64,000 nt of DNA from Fluviicola sp. (GTDB taxonomy: Bacteria > Bacteroidota > Bacteroidia > Flavobacteriales_D > Crocinitomicaceae). Made by a program: the position numbers and the translations under genes. Positions 43,809-53,639 of the stretch are shown here, one piece after another. Within the stretch, counting starts at the first letter, position 1; each line of letters begins with the position of its first letter. The notes beneath the pieces were generated by a model. It was not told the origin of the DNA and ran no database searches. It saw only the letters and a list, made by a program, of their open reading frames with translations. The stretch lies in the NCBI GenBank assembly GCA_002734085.1, contig NVXV01000001.1, positions 377,860 through 441,859 on the forward strand, read 5' to 3'.

Positions 43809-44972
43809 ATGTGGTTCATTGAATACAATATAGTTCTTGCTGCAGTAGTAGTACTATTTAACCAACTCCTCTATAAAAAAGGAAATATCAGATGGAATAG
43901 GTGGGTTTTACTTTCTATACCCTTTCTTTTTATTGGGGCGAATTATTTTAAAACAAATACCAGTGCTTTCGAAAGTCTTACAACTATTCAATATCCTTCT
44001 ATAGCAATAAATTTTGACCAATCAGTCGTTACAGAATCAATTGACTGGCTTTCTATAGTCTATATTGTTGGTGTTATTTGTACGGTTCTATTCTTTTTAT
44101 TATCGGTTTTTTCCTTGGTTATTCAATTTAGTAAACAGCGTATAGTAGAAAAAAACAATAAGTATGTCATTTATCAAGGGGAGGTGAACACCTCATTTTT
44201 TAACCACGTCATTATAGATAAAGACCTAAGCGAAGAAAATAAGCATATTGTTTTGCTTCACGAAAAAGCTCATGTTGACCAACGGCACAGTATAGACAGA
44301 GTAGTAGTTGCAATAGTTCAGTGTTTCTTGTGGTTCAACCCTGCAGTTTACTTATGGGGAAAAATGATTATCACTAACCACGAGTTTTTAGCTGATAAAG
44401 AAGTTACAAGAAAAGAATCAAATGAAAACTACACACTATTTCTATTAAACCAAAAATTGAAAATCAAAAACCTTAACCCTTATAGTTTAACGAGTAATAT
44501 GTCTAATTTAAAATCAAGAGTTATGAAAATGAATGAAAAAAAATCAGTACTTAGGTACACCTATTTAATTTTACCAATTGTTGCAATAGCAACACTAAGC
44601 TTCACCTTTAACGATAAGGAGAGTGTTATAAATAATACTGTAGTTTCTTCCGTTAATTCAGATCCTATCGAAGATCCTGATGTTTACCCAAAATTTAAAG
44701 GTGGTAACGAAGCTTTAATAAGCTTCCTTCAAAAGGAAATAAAATATCCTAAAAAGGCGATGGATAAAAATACGCAAGGCAAGGTTCTAGTTTCAATGAT
44801 AATAAGTGAACAAGGTGAAGTTACTAAAGTAGAAGCACTAAAAAGTCCAAGTGAAGAATTAAAAAAAGAGGCTGAACGCGTCGTAAAAAAAATGCCAACC
44901 TGGTCTCCAGGTGAGAAAAATGGTAAGGTTGTTGCCGTAAAAGTTGTTCTTCCTATACAGTTTAAGTTATAA
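43809..44972 (+). CDS. M56-family (BlaR1-type) membrane metallopeptidase with TonB C-terminal domain
   Basis: 387 residues. Three or four membrane segments in the first 110 residues, a cytoplasmic metalloprotease loop with HEKAH (H151, E152, H155) and 'ITNHEFLADKE' (E192, D196) as further ligands, another helix (LILPIVAIATLSFTF, about 258-272), then a C-terminal TonB-like domain (290-387) with 'YPKFKGGNEALISFLQKEIKYP' and 'PTWSPGEKNGK'. The Bacteroidota form replaces the penicillin-sensor domain of BlaR1 with TonB. It probably senses an envelope signal and cuts the upstream repressor. Confidence 0.9.
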   Translation: MWFIEYNIVLAAVVVLFNQLLYKKGNIRWNRWVLLSIPFLFIGANYFKTNTSAFESLTTIQYPSIAINFDQSVVTESIDWLSIVYIVGVICTVLFFLLSVFSLVIQFSKQRIVEKNNKYVIYQGEVNTSFFNHVIIDKDLSEENKHIVLLHEKAHVDQRHSIDRVVVAIVQCFLWFNPAVYLWGKMIITNHEFLADKEVTRKESNENYTLFLLNQKLKIKNLNPYSLTSNMSNLKSRVMKMNEKKSVLRYTYLILPIVAIATLSFTFNDKESVINNTVVSSVNSDPIEDPDVYPKFKGGNEALISFLQKEIKYPKKAMDKNTQGKVLVSMIISEQGEVTKVEALKSPSEELKKEAERVVKKMPTWSPGEKNGKVVAVKVVLPIQFKL

Positions 44973-44973
44973 G

Positions 44974-47900
44974 CTAATCCTTATACTTCTTAACTTCTAA
45001 ACGCTCCTTAATCTCTTGCAGGTTTTGGAGCTTTTTTGGTCTTCTAGTTTCAATAGAGGTGCGGGTAAAATACCTATGTTGATTAAAAAAGCTAATTTGT
45101 ATTTCATCCCACTTTCTATCACTATCAATTTTACCGTGTTCTCTAAGTTCTCTTCTCAAACGATCTGCAATTTCATGAAAATCCTCTCTACCTAAATAAT
45201 CTAAGTCGGCATCACATATTATTTCTTCCAGCTTGTTTTTAGGTTGATGCGGAATTTGAGTAACATAAATCAATTCTTTAATTCTTTCTATATGTGCTTT
45301 AGTATAACCAAAATTCGGTAGAATTTCCTCTGCTAATCTAGCGCCTATAGGCTCGTTTTTGTCATATTTTTCAACAAACCCTGCGTCGTGATAAGAAGCC
45401 GCTGATTTTAGTAAAAACAAATCTTCATCCGTAATTCCTTCACCAATTGCTATTCTTTCCGCTTGGCGAGTAACATCTTTTGAATGGTCGTAAGAGTGAT
45501 AATGCAGTTTTGGACTTAGCTCTTTCTTTAACTTTGAAAGGATAAATCGCTCCGCTTTGTAATAGTTGATTTTACTAAAGTGATGTAAGTTCACTAATTT
45601 ATGAAACGCATCGTTCGGCTCTAGACCTAAACCATCTATTGATAGTTCTGGCTTAATTGAAACGACCTCATACATCATTATTTTTAAACCATTTTTAGTG
45701 GTAACCTTTCCCTTACTTTTACACTCGAAATAAGGTTCAATATGTTCAAATGTGTCTTCCGTTATTGCTATATGCTCTGGCTCACACATCTGCTCCATAC
45801 GTTGAGCTCTATTTACGGTGCTTCCCCATACATCATAAGCATATCTTTTCGTACCGATAACACCCGCAGATACAGACCCTGTGTTAATTCCTATTCTTAA
45901 TTTCCAGTACTGTTCTCCATTTACCAACGCCCTTTCTTTTTCTTGACGCATGTATTCTTGAATTTCAACAGCAGCAAGAACCGTATTAATTGGGTTAGTT
46001 TTATTTCTAATTGGAACACCACCAGCACACATATATGCGTCACCAATTGTTTTAATTTTCTCTAGGTCATGCTTTTCTGTGACCTCATCAAACTTTCTAA
46101 AGTACTTGTCTAAAATTGAAACTAAGTCCTTGGCGTTCATTCCTTCAGCAATGTTCGTAAATCCTACAAAATCAGTAAACATTACAGATACCATATTGAA
46201 GTCTCGGGCTGCTGATCGACCATCTTTTTTCAACTGACTAGCTGTTTCTTTAGGGAGAACGTTATTCAAAAGTCGCTCAGACTTTTCCTTTTCGTGCTCC
46301 AACTCTTTTGTTTGGAGTTCAAGTTTTTCTTTCTGCTGTTCAATTTTTTGAGTTTTAGCAGTCAACTCTTTCGTTCGTTCTGCAATTTTCAACTCTAGCC
46401 GAACCTGCTGTCTTCTTTCTTTATCAATACTTTTTCTAACTAACCTAAATGTTATAAAAGCAATAACAACAATAATTATCAAGTAAAACCACCATGTTAA
46501 CCAGAATGGATTTTCAACAGAAATAATAAGTGAGGCTGGGTGATTACACCAATCTCCATTCATGTTTCGAGCATAAACAAAGAGTTCGTATTCTCCGGGA
46601 GCTAGGCTTGCAAAACGGAGTTCGTTACTAGCTCCCAACTCTTCTTCAACATTATCACCACCTTTTAAAATATATTTATACTCTATTCTTTCTGGTTTGC
46701 TTAAATCGTCAGCAAAAAAACGGAGTTTTAAACTTCTCCTTTGATATGGTAATTTAATGCTCTCCGTAAATGAAATACTTTTTTCAATAATACCGCCTTC
46801 ATTAGGGTATATCTTTTCGTTCTCAACTTCAATACCTGAAAAATAAACTCTTAAGGTTTGATTTTTTTCAAAAGCGTCTTTGGGTAAAAAATAGTTGTAT
46901 CCTTGAATACCACCGAAATAAACCTCTCCCGTTTGCGAAGAAAAACTAGCCCCAAGGTTTAATTCATCACTCATCAAACCATCTTTTTCAGAAAAAGTGG
47001 TGAATGAATTTGAAGTAGTATTCATCGCTACAACACCTCGATTTGTTGATAACCAAATGTATTTATTATCATCTCTTGACGACTGAACACCATAAATAAC
47101 ATTGTTTGGAAGTCCAACAGACTTATCAAAGTGGGTTAACTTTTGTGTCTTGGTATTTAGTCGATAAAGGCCGTCTCCCATTGTTCCAAACCAAAAAATG
47201 TGATCTGCTGATTGGTGTACACTTGTAAAATAATCTTTCGTAGCACTGTTTAATACCTTAAAGTTTTCGGGTCTTCTTGCAAAAAAATCTTTTTTTTCAT
47301 TTTGATATATTTCATAGATGCCACCTGAACTTGGTGCAGTATAAAATCTTCCCGCGTTTGATTTAAAAACTAGTCTACAAGGCCCCGCACCAATAGAGCT
47401 CTTATCTTTTGGTTCATTATACAGGTATTGGAACTCTTTATTAGAATAATTGAAAACAGCGATTCCAGCTCTCGTCCCTATCAAATAGTAATTTTCCTTA
47501 AATGGTATAATGGTATAAGTTTTATCAAACCCTCTTTGCTGATCTATTGAGTGCTCAATCTTATTAAAAACATATTCTGCAGGATTATCTTCGCTTATAG
47601 TGAGCTCAAATAGTCCATCCACACACGCTACTAAAAGCTTATTTTTGTCAATCACCAATAATCCCAGTGTTGTAAAGTCTTCATTATTCTTTGATTTTCT
47701 ATAAAAGTGTTTGTATACATGGTTATTTCTATCAAATCGCGTCACTCCATGATCAGCAGCAATAAATAAGAAGTTTCCTGATTTATCCTCACCAAACCCC
47801 CAAATATTCTGAGAAGGTAACCCATTGCTCAAATTTCCTGAAAAACCAACACCTTTAAACCCTGTATGGTTAGGATCAAAACTACTCAACCCTCTTTGCG

Positions 47901-48876
47901 AAGCGATCCAAACAACACCTTGTTTATCTTTAAATAAACCACTTAATTTATTAGCGATTAAAGCCCCTTTTTGATAAAAATCTGCTGTATAATTGTGTAC
48001 CGTTAAACTGTCGTTCTCGTTTTCTATAAACTGATAAAGGCCGTTGTTTTCAGTAGCTAAAAGCAGCCTCTTCTCGGATAAAAACAACGCATCAACAATA
48101 TTAATATCCTTTAGTTGTCCGAAAACGGTTTCAAACCTTACAAACTTTTGCCTGCTTTCATCGAAAATAAATGCTCCTCTATTGGTAGCAATTAAAATTT
48201 TATTTTCTGGGTGTTTTATTAAGCTGTTGATTACAAACTCATCTGGAATGTTAACATCAGGTTTAAAAATCTGTTTATTCTTAAATTGATCATCTGTAAA
48301 AAGAACACCTTCAAACTCACTTACAACAACTATTTCTCCTTTTTCATATTGAATATCAACAATTCTAGACTCAAAAGTGTCGTCATCAATCAACCTAAAC
48401 TTTTCGCGCTCAATATCAAAATGATAGATTCTACCAAACGCAGTACCTAGCCATAAATTATTATGTTCATCAAAAGCAATAGCGTGAATTTCTAATCTAC
48501 GCTTAGACTCTAATTGAAAAGACTCAAACCTTTCTTTTGATGGGTTGTATTTTGTTAAACCATTATAAGTACCAAACCATAAGTTTCCAGAGCGATCGGA
48601 TAGCGAGGTGTGAATGTACTCGTTTGAAATGTCATACCCCTTGTCTGCAGAGAACACTTCGAAGTTTTTTCCGTTAAATCTATTTATACCGTCCTGTGTT
48701 CCCAACCAAAGAGCGCCAAGTTTATCTTGAACGATACTTGAAACAACACTTTGAGATAAACCATCATTTATCGTGTAGTTTTTAAATTGAATATGGTCTT
48801 GTCCAAAAAGGCTTCCCCCTAGAACAAGACCAATCAAGAGTAGTAATAAATTTAAACAGCGCTTAAACTTCGTCAT
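44974..48876 (-). CDS. Propeller sensor-adenylate cyclase-HD hydrolase fusion, 1300 aa
   Basis: Signal peptide, then two-component-regulator propeller repeats (reg_prop; 'GLSQSVVSSIVQDKLGALWLGT', 'DRSGNLWFGTYNGLTKY') to about 690, a Y_Y_Y domain (to about 775), one membrane helix (WLTWWFYLIIIVVIAFI), a coiled coil with EKEKLELQTKELEHEK, a class III cyclase domain (from 898) and a C-terminal HD domain (from 1124). The cyclase has both metal aspartates (D902, D946), the adenine-selecting pair K942 and D1015 (YDVWG), and N1022/R1026, so it is a complete adenylate cyclase. The HD part has YHSYDH, HDAGF (H1163, D1164) and DADLDYLG. Detects an outside ligand, makes cAMP, and might hydrolyse it or another nucleotide. 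Confidence 0.85.
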   Translation of the reverse strand: MTKFKRCLNLLLLLIGLVLGGSLFGQDHIQFKNYTINDGLSQSVVSSIVQDKLGALWLGTQDGINRFNGKNFEVFSADKGYDISNEYIHTSLSDRSGNLWFGTYNGLTKYNPSKERFESFQLESKRRLEIHAIAFDEHNNLWLGTAFGRIYHFDIEREKFRLIDDDTFESRIVDIQYEKGEIVVVSEFEGVLFTDDQFKNKQIFKPDVNIPDEFVINSLIKHPENKILIATNRGAFIFDESRQKFVRFETVFGQLKDINIVDALFLSEKRLLLATENNGLYQFIENENDSLTVHNYTADFYQKGALIANKLSGLFKDKQGVVWIASQRGLSSFDPNHTGFKGVGFSGNLSNGLPSQNIWGFGEDKSGNFLFIAADHGVTRFDRNNHVYKHFYRKSKNNEDFTTLGLLVIDKNKLLVACVDGLFELTISEDNPAEYVFNKIEHSIDQQRGFDKTYTIIPFKENYYLIGTRAGIAVFNYSNKEFQYLYNEPKDKSSIGAGPCRLVFKSNAGRFYTAPSSGGIYEIYQNEKKDFFARRPENFKVLNSATKDYFTSVHQSADHIFWFGTMGDGLYRLNTKTQKLTHFDKSVGLPNNVIYGVQSSRDDNKYIWLSTNRGVVAMNTTSNSFTTFSEKDGLMSDELNLGASFSSQTGEVYFGGIQGYNYFLPKDAFEKNQTLRVYFSGIEVENEKIYPNEGGIIEKSISFTESIKLPYQRRSLKLRFFADDLSKPERIEYKYILKGGDNVEEELGASNELRFASLAPGEYELFVYARNMNGDWCNHPASLIISVENPFWLTWWFYLIIIVVIAFITFRLVRKSIDKERRQQVRLELKIAERTKELTAKTQKIEQQKEKLELQTKELEHEKEKSERLLNNVLPKETASQLKKDGRSAARDFNMVSVMFTDFVGFTNIAEGMNAKDLVSILDKYFRKFDEVTEKHDLEKIKTIGDAYMCAGGVPIRNKTNPINTVLAAVEIQEYMRQEKERALVNGEQYWKLRIGINTGSVSAGVIGTKRYAYDVWGSTVNRAQRMEQMCEPEHIAITEDTFEHIEPYFECKSKGKVTTKNGLKIMMYEVVSIKPELSIDGLGLEPNDAFHKLVNLHHFSKINYYKAERFILSKLKKELSPKLHYHSYDHSKDVTRQAERIAIGEGITDEDLFLLKSAASYHDAGFVEKYDKNEPIGARLAEEILPNFGYTKAHIERIKELIYVTQIPHQPKNKLEEIICDADLDYLGREDFHEIADRLRRELREHGKIDSDRKWDEIQISFFNQHRYFTRTSIETRRPKKLQNLQEIKERLEVKKYKD

Positions 48877-48895
48877 TTAGTTTTTTTAAGTACTT

Positions 48896-49411
48896 CTACT
48901 TTTCAGCAGCAACAGTATCAGTAGATATTGCAGCGTTTTCCATGTCCCTATCAAATAAGTAAAGACCTCCTTTATCGTTGCCAATCATTTTAAGCTTATC
49001 GAGTATGTTGCGCGCCAAAGCCTCTTCTTCAAGTTGCTCTGAAACGTACCACTGAATAAAGTTGTGAGTTGTATAATCTTTTTCTTTCAAACACACATCA
49101 ACAACATTGTTTATACTTTCAGTTACCTTTATTTCATGTGCTAATAGTGATTCAAAAATTTTCAACATCGAATCAAAGTTAATCGGTGGCTTCTCAATCG
49201 CTGGAATTTTGGCTATACCTCCTCTCTCATTGATAAATTTTACAAGCTTTAACATGTGTACTCTTTCTTCATCACTGTGCTTGTATAAAAATTGTGCAGT
49301 ACCGTTGTATCCTTGATTTTCAGACCAAGAAGCCATTGATAAATACAACTGACTTGATGAAGATTCTTTAATTATTTGTTCATTTAAAACTTTTTCAACT
49401 GTCTTATTCAT
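48896..49411 (-). CDS. ftnA: Bacterial ferritin
   Basis: 171 residues from the ATG at 49409-49411 (the frame extends 31 more residues upstream that do not look like ferritin). Four-helix bundle with ferroxidase ligands visible: E17 in the first helix of 'NEQIIKESSSSQLYLSMASW' region, 'YKHSDEERVHMLKLVKFI' (E50, H53 type), and 'FIQWYVSEQLEEEALARNIL'. Stores iron in the cytoplasm. It is divergent from rnr with 174 bp between the two ATGs. Ends with an extra acidic tail (AISTDTVAAEK). Confidence 0.9.
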   Translation of the reverse strand: MNKTVEKVLNEQIIKESSSSQLYLSMASWSENQGYNGTAQFLYKHSDEERVHMLKLVKFINERGGIAKIPAIEKPPINFDSMLKIFESLLAHEIKVTESINNVVDVCLKEKDYTTHNFIQWYVSEQLEEEALARNILDKLKMIGNDKGGLYLFDRDMENAAISTDTVAAEK

Positions 49412-49585
49412 AACTTGTTTTGTTTTTAACAAAAATAACAAATCTAGCGCAGTATTAAAAGCATTTATGCAGATTGGAATAGTTCTAAAGAAAATATTAT
49501 TCATTTGTTTACAAACCTATTAGACAGTTTGGTTTGTGAGCAATTTATTTCGATTATCTTTAAGGAAAATTATTCTACCAAACGA

Positions 49586-51745
49586 ATGTCAAGAAAAAAA
49601 CATAAAAAAAAAGGAAAATTAAACACCGATAAAAAAGGATTGCAGTCTGCTATACGCGTATTTTTCCAAAAATTTCCAGAAGAAAGCTTTAATTATAAAC
49701 AAATAAGCGCCAAGTTGAATATTTCAGATGGTAATACTAGAAAACTCGTTTTAAATGTTTTAAATAGTCTTAAAAATGAAGGTTTTTTAAACGAGTTTCA
49801 ACGTGGCTCTTTTGCACTCAACTTAGATCACAAAAACAGTTATGTTGGTGTTTTAGATGGGACATCAAGGGGCGCGGGCTATGTGATGATTGAGGGAGAA
49901 CAAAAAGATGTTTATATCGCCCCAAATAATATGCTTAATGCACTGCATGGAGATACTGTTGAAATTGAAGTAATCAATAAGCGAAAGCAAAAAACAGAGG
50001 GTAAGGTTGTTAAAATTGTAAAGAGGAAAACGACCCAGTTTGTAGGAACTCTTGAAGTAAAAGAGAAGTTTGCTTTTTTAATTCCCGACAACAATAAAAT
50101 GAATGTAGACCTCTATATTCCTTTAGAAAAACTAAATGGAGGAAAAAATGGTCAAAAAGTAATTGCTCATATGACTTCGTGGCCAAAAGGTGTTGATAAT
50201 CCTTTTGGAGAAGTGATGGAAGTGTTGGGAAGTCCCGGTAATAATGACACAGAAATGTTGTCTATTCTTTTGAAAAATGAATTTGAAATTAAGTTCCCGC
50301 AAGCCGTAATAGACGAGGCAGAAGGTGTTGGTATTGAACTTGACGAAGAAGAAATTAAACGTCGCAGAGATATGCGCGATGTTACAACATTTACGATAGA
50401 CCCATTCGATGCAAAAGATTTTGACGATGCACTTTCTTTTGAAGTTTTAGAGAATGGTCACTACCAAGTCGGTGTTCATATTGCTGATGTAAGTCATTAT
50501 GTCCGTCCTGGAACAGCTATGGATGAAGAGGCTTTGAAAAGAGGTAATTCTGTTTATTTAGAAGATCGTGTAATTCCAATGTTACCAGAACAACTCTCAA
50601 ATATTGCGTGTTCCCTACGCCCAAATGAAGACAAATACACTTTCTCAGGTATTTTTGAAATTGACGACAATGGAAAGATTTACGACGAGTGGTTTGGAAA
50701 AGCAGTTATTCACAGTGATAAGCGTTATGCTTATGAGGACGCTCAAGAAATTATAGAGGGTAAAAGTAAGGGGGGACCACTCGACAATGAGGTTTTAACA
50801 CTTGATAAAATAGCTAAAAAAATCCGTAAAAAACGCATGGCTAATGGTGCTTTGTCTATTGAATCTGTTGAAACAAGCTTTATTCTAAATGACGCAGGAG
50901 ACCCTATCGAAGTTGTCAGCAAAACATCGAAAGACGCGAATAAATTAATTGAAGAGTTTATGTTACTCGCCAACAAAAGAGCCGCTATTTTTGGTGGAAA
51001 GTTACCTGGCGATAAAGGGCATTCAGATACTAATTTTATCTATCGTTGTCACGATAAACCTGATGCAGAAAAGATCCACACATTCGGTGTGTTTATTGAT
51101 AAATTCGGATACGAATTAAACTTTAAGAGTATGGACGATGTATCTCATAAAATCAACGGTCTTTTAGATAAAATTAGAGAAACACCTGAGTACGATTTAA
51201 TTCAATCAATGGCTATCCGCTCAATGGCAAAAGCCTCCTATGAAACGGTTAATATTGGTCACTATGGTTTAGCCTTCGAACATTACACACACTTTACCTC
51301 ACCCATTCGCCGTTATGCAGATTTAGTGGTTCACCGTATCATGATGGACAAACTCCACAACAAACAGGTAAATTATGGAAATAAACTCAACGATATTTGT
51401 AAACACATTTCCGCTCAAGAACGGAAGGCTATCGATGCAGAAAGAGAGTCAAATAAGTTCTTCCAGGTTAAATTTATACAAGATAAAGTGGGAGAAATTT
51501 ATGATGCAACAGTATCAGGACTAGCTGACTTTGGGATGTTTGTTAGAATAGATGAAAACCACTGCGAAGGAATGATTAATATGCAATCACTTCCTGGAGA
51601 TCACTATCATTTTGATAATGATAAGTTCAAAATAGTTGGAAGAAATAAAGAAAACGTTTACAATTTTGGAGACAAAGTGAAGGTACAAGTTGTTGGTGTA
51701 GATTTAGCTAAAAAACAAATTGATATGGAGATTTATGAGTTTTAA
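49586..51745 (+). CDS. rnr: Ribonuclease R
   Basis: 719 residues from the ATG at 49586 (MSRKKHKKKGKLN), a basic N-terminus as usual. A winged-helix-like domain (15-80), two cold-shock-like OB domains, then the RNB catalytic domain with 'FTIDPFDAKDFDDALSF' (the acidic metal ligands), 'GVHIADVSHYVRPGTAMDEEALKRGNSVYL' and 'HYTHFTSPIRRYADLVVHRI'. The S1 domain follows at the end (ATVSGLADFGMFVRID). 3'-5' exoribonuclease that degrades structured RNA. Its stop overlaps the convergent M28 peptidase gene by four bases. Confidence 0.95.
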   Translation: MSRKKHKKKGKLNTDKKGLQSAIRVFFQKFPEESFNYKQISAKLNISDGNTRKLVLNVLNSLKNEGFLNEFQRGSFALNLDHKNSYVGVLDGTSRGAGYVMIEGEQKDVYIAPNNMLNALHGDTVEIEVINKRKQKTEGKVVKIVKRKTTQFVGTLEVKEKFAFLIPDNNKMNVDLYIPLEKLNGGKNGQKVIAHMTSWPKGVDNPFGEVMEVLGSPGNNDTEMLSILLKNEFEIKFPQAVIDEAEGVGIELDEEEIKRRRDMRDVTTFTIDPFDAKDFDDALSFEVLENGHYQVGVHIADVSHYVRPGTAMDEEALKRGNSVYLEDRVIPMLPEQLSNIACSLRPNEDKYTFSGIFEIDDNGKIYDEWFGKAVIHSDKRYAYEDAQEIIEGKSKGGPLDNEVLTLDKIAKKIRKKRMANGALSIESVETSFILNDAGDPIEVVSKTSKDANKLIEEFMLLANKRAAIFGGKLPGDKGHSDTNFIYRCHDKPDAEKIHTFGVFIDKFGYELNFKSMDDVSHKINGLLDKIRETPEYDLIQSMAIRSMAKASYETVNIGHYGLAFEHYTHFTSPIRRYADLVVHRIMMDKLHNKQVNYGNKLNDICKHISAQERKAIDAERESNKFFQVKFIQDKVGEIYDATVSGLADFGMFVRIDENHCEGMINMQSLPGDHYHFDNDKFKIVGRNKENVYNFGDKVKVQVVGVDLAKKQIDMEIYEF

Positions 51746-53199
51746 TTGTCAATTCTCAACCCTTTTTCCATATCCAGAAGCTCCCAGGCAGTAAAAAACA
51801 CAAGCTTTGTAATCGTTTCTACTTTTTCAAAGTTAATTTTATCTACAGTGTCTGTAGATTTATGGTAATCTTCGTGGACACCACTAAAATAAAATATACT
51901 AGGAACACCGTGTTTTGCGAAGTTATAGTGGTCTGATCGGTAATAGTAACGGTTTGGATCATCGACAGTGTTGTAAGTATAGTCTAATTCCAATCCTACA
52001 TAATTATCATTTGCTGTTTTATTTACATAGTGGAGGTCTGGGCTTATCATGTCTGAACCTATGATATAAACGTAGTTAGGCTGGTCGTGTAATTTGTCTA
52101 TTCTACCAATCATATCAATATTCAAGTCCGCGACGGTGTTTTCTAAAGGAAAAATTGGGTTTTCAGAATAATATTGTGACCCTAAAAGTCCTTTCTCTTC
52201 TCCGGAAACAGGCATAATAAGTAGACTTCTTTTAAGGGTGTGCCCATCATTTTTAGCCAGCTGAAACGCCTTTGCTATTTCTAACAGCGCTGCGGTTCCA
52301 GTAGCATTATCATCAGCTCCATTAAAAACTTCTCCTTCTTCAACCCCTAAGTGGTCCATATGTGCTGTTAATACAAGTACCTCTTCTTTTAACTCTCCTC
52401 CTTCAATAAATGCTACAACATTTTGAGTGTTTAGATGAGCGGTGTCCATATTTATAGTAAACGATGCTTTCGGCAGTACAATTGGACGCTTAATATCTTT
52501 CCCTTTATCTACTCTTCTTTTCCACCCTCCTTTTAATCCAACCGTGTTTATTAAGGAAGAGTCAGCAATAAGCAATGGTGTAGTATTCTTTCCCTTATTC
52601 AGTAACCTCATCGATTTATGAAACGCGTAATCTTTAAAATACATCTGTAGATTCTTAAAAAAGGGTGTTAAGTAAATTATTGCCGAGGCCCCGCCTTCCA
52701 CATATTTAGATGTGTTTTTTAATATCGCTTCATAATCAAATTCCTCTCTTTCTGCCCGAAGCAAAACTATTTTATTTTTTACATCTACTGTTTCGTTCTC
52801 CGAAACGGTTTTTGATATATAAATAACTTCCTTATCCTCAACTTGAAGTGTTGATGTCGTTCCGAAAAATAAAAAGTCTTTATAATACTGAAATGGTTTT
52901 CCTGTTAACAAAATTTCTCCTGATGGTGTAATTTCAACCACCTTGTAAGGAAAGCGCATATCTTCGAATCCCTTAGGGCCGTTTAACCCACTCTCTTTAA
53001 ATTGTTCTATTAAGTAGTCACTCGTTTTTAACTGACCCGGATACCCCGTAGCTCTACCTTCTAATGAATCAGAAGCAAGTACATGGATGTGTTTGCTTAA
53101 TTCCTCCTTGTTTATATAATACGCATATTGTTCTGCATAGGTCTGTGACCAACAATAGCTACACGATATTAATAAAAACAGTAGGATTAAATATCTCAT
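51742..53199 (-). CDS. Secreted M28-family zinc peptidase with PA-like domain
   Basis: 485 residues. Signal peptide MRYLILLFLLISCSYCWSQ (a lipobox is possible). A PA-like insert lies between about 110 and 270. The catalytic part has 'LTAHMDHLG' (first zinc His and Asp), 'GADDNATGTAALLEIA' (bridging Asp), 'SGEEKGLLGSQY' (catalytic and ligand Glu) and 'YRSDHYNFAKHGVPSIFY' (last His). Bacteroidota-type M28 aminopeptidase-like protein in the periplasm or outside. Overlaps rpiB upstream by four bases. Confidence 0.9.
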   Translation of the reverse strand: MRYLILLFLLISCSYCWSQTYAEQYAYYINKEELSKHIHVLASDSLEGRATGYPGQLKTSDYLIEQFKESGLNGPKGFEDMRFPYKVVEITPSGEILLTGKPFQYYKDFLFFGTTSTLQVEDKEVIYISKTVSENETVDVKNKIVLLRAEREEFDYEAILKNTSKYVEGGASAIIYLTPFFKNLQMYFKDYAFHKSMRLLNKGKNTTPLLIADSSLINTVGLKGGWKRRVDKGKDIKRPIVLPKASFTINMDTAHLNTQNVVAFIEGGELKEEVLVLTAHMDHLGVEEGEVFNGADDNATGTAALLEIAKAFQLAKNDGHTLKRSLLIMPVSGEEKGLLGSQYYSENPIFPLENTVADLNIDMIGRIDKLHDQPNYVYIIGSDMISPDLHYVNKTANDNYVGLELDYTYNTVDDPNRYYYRSDHYNFAKHGVPSIFYFSGVHEDYHKSTDTVDKINFEKVETITKLVFFTAWELLDMEKGLRIDN

Positions 53200-53639
53200 T
53201 TACATGCTATTTTATTAACCCTTCTTTCGTGTCGACCTCCTTCAAACGCTGTGGTTAAAAATGCTTCAACCATTTGAAGCGCATTTATTTTATCTACAAA
53301 CCTTGCTGGAAGAGCTATAATATTAGCATTATTATGTTGCCTTGCCAGTTCTGCTAATTCTTTATTCCAACACAACGCGCTTCTAATTCCCTGGTGTTTG
53401 TTTACCGTCATATTAATGCCGTTTCCACTTCCACAAATAACAACTCCTAGGGTTTCATTATTTTTTTGAACGTGATCCGCCACAGGGTGACCAAAATCAG
53501 GATAGTCTATGCTTTCTGTAGAGTGACACCCATAGTCTTTAAATGAATATCCTAGCTTAGAAAAATGTGCTATTATCTCTTGTTTTAACTCATATCCGGC
53601 ATGATCGCCACCGATTGGTATAACAGTATTTTTATCCAT
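53196..53639 (-). CDS. rpiB: Ribose-5-phosphate isomerase B
   Basis: 147 residues, the normal length. 'IGGDHAGYELKQEI' (substrate phosphate region), 'YPDFGHPVADHV', 'GVVICGSGNGINMTVNKHQGIRSAL' with the catalytic Cys in ICGSGNG, and 'RQHNNANIIALPARF'. Interconverts ribose-5-phosphate and ribulose-5-phosphate, cytoplasmic. It heads a two-gene unit with the M28 peptidase gene (4 bp overlap), an odd functional pair. Confidence 0.95.
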   Translation of the reverse strand: MDKNTVIPIGGDHAGYELKQEIIAHFSKLGYSFKDYGCHSTESIDYPDFGHPVADHVQKNNETLGVVICGSGNGINMTVNKHQGIRSALCWNKELAELARQHNNANIIALPARFVDKINALQMVEAFLTTAFEGGRHERRVNKIACK

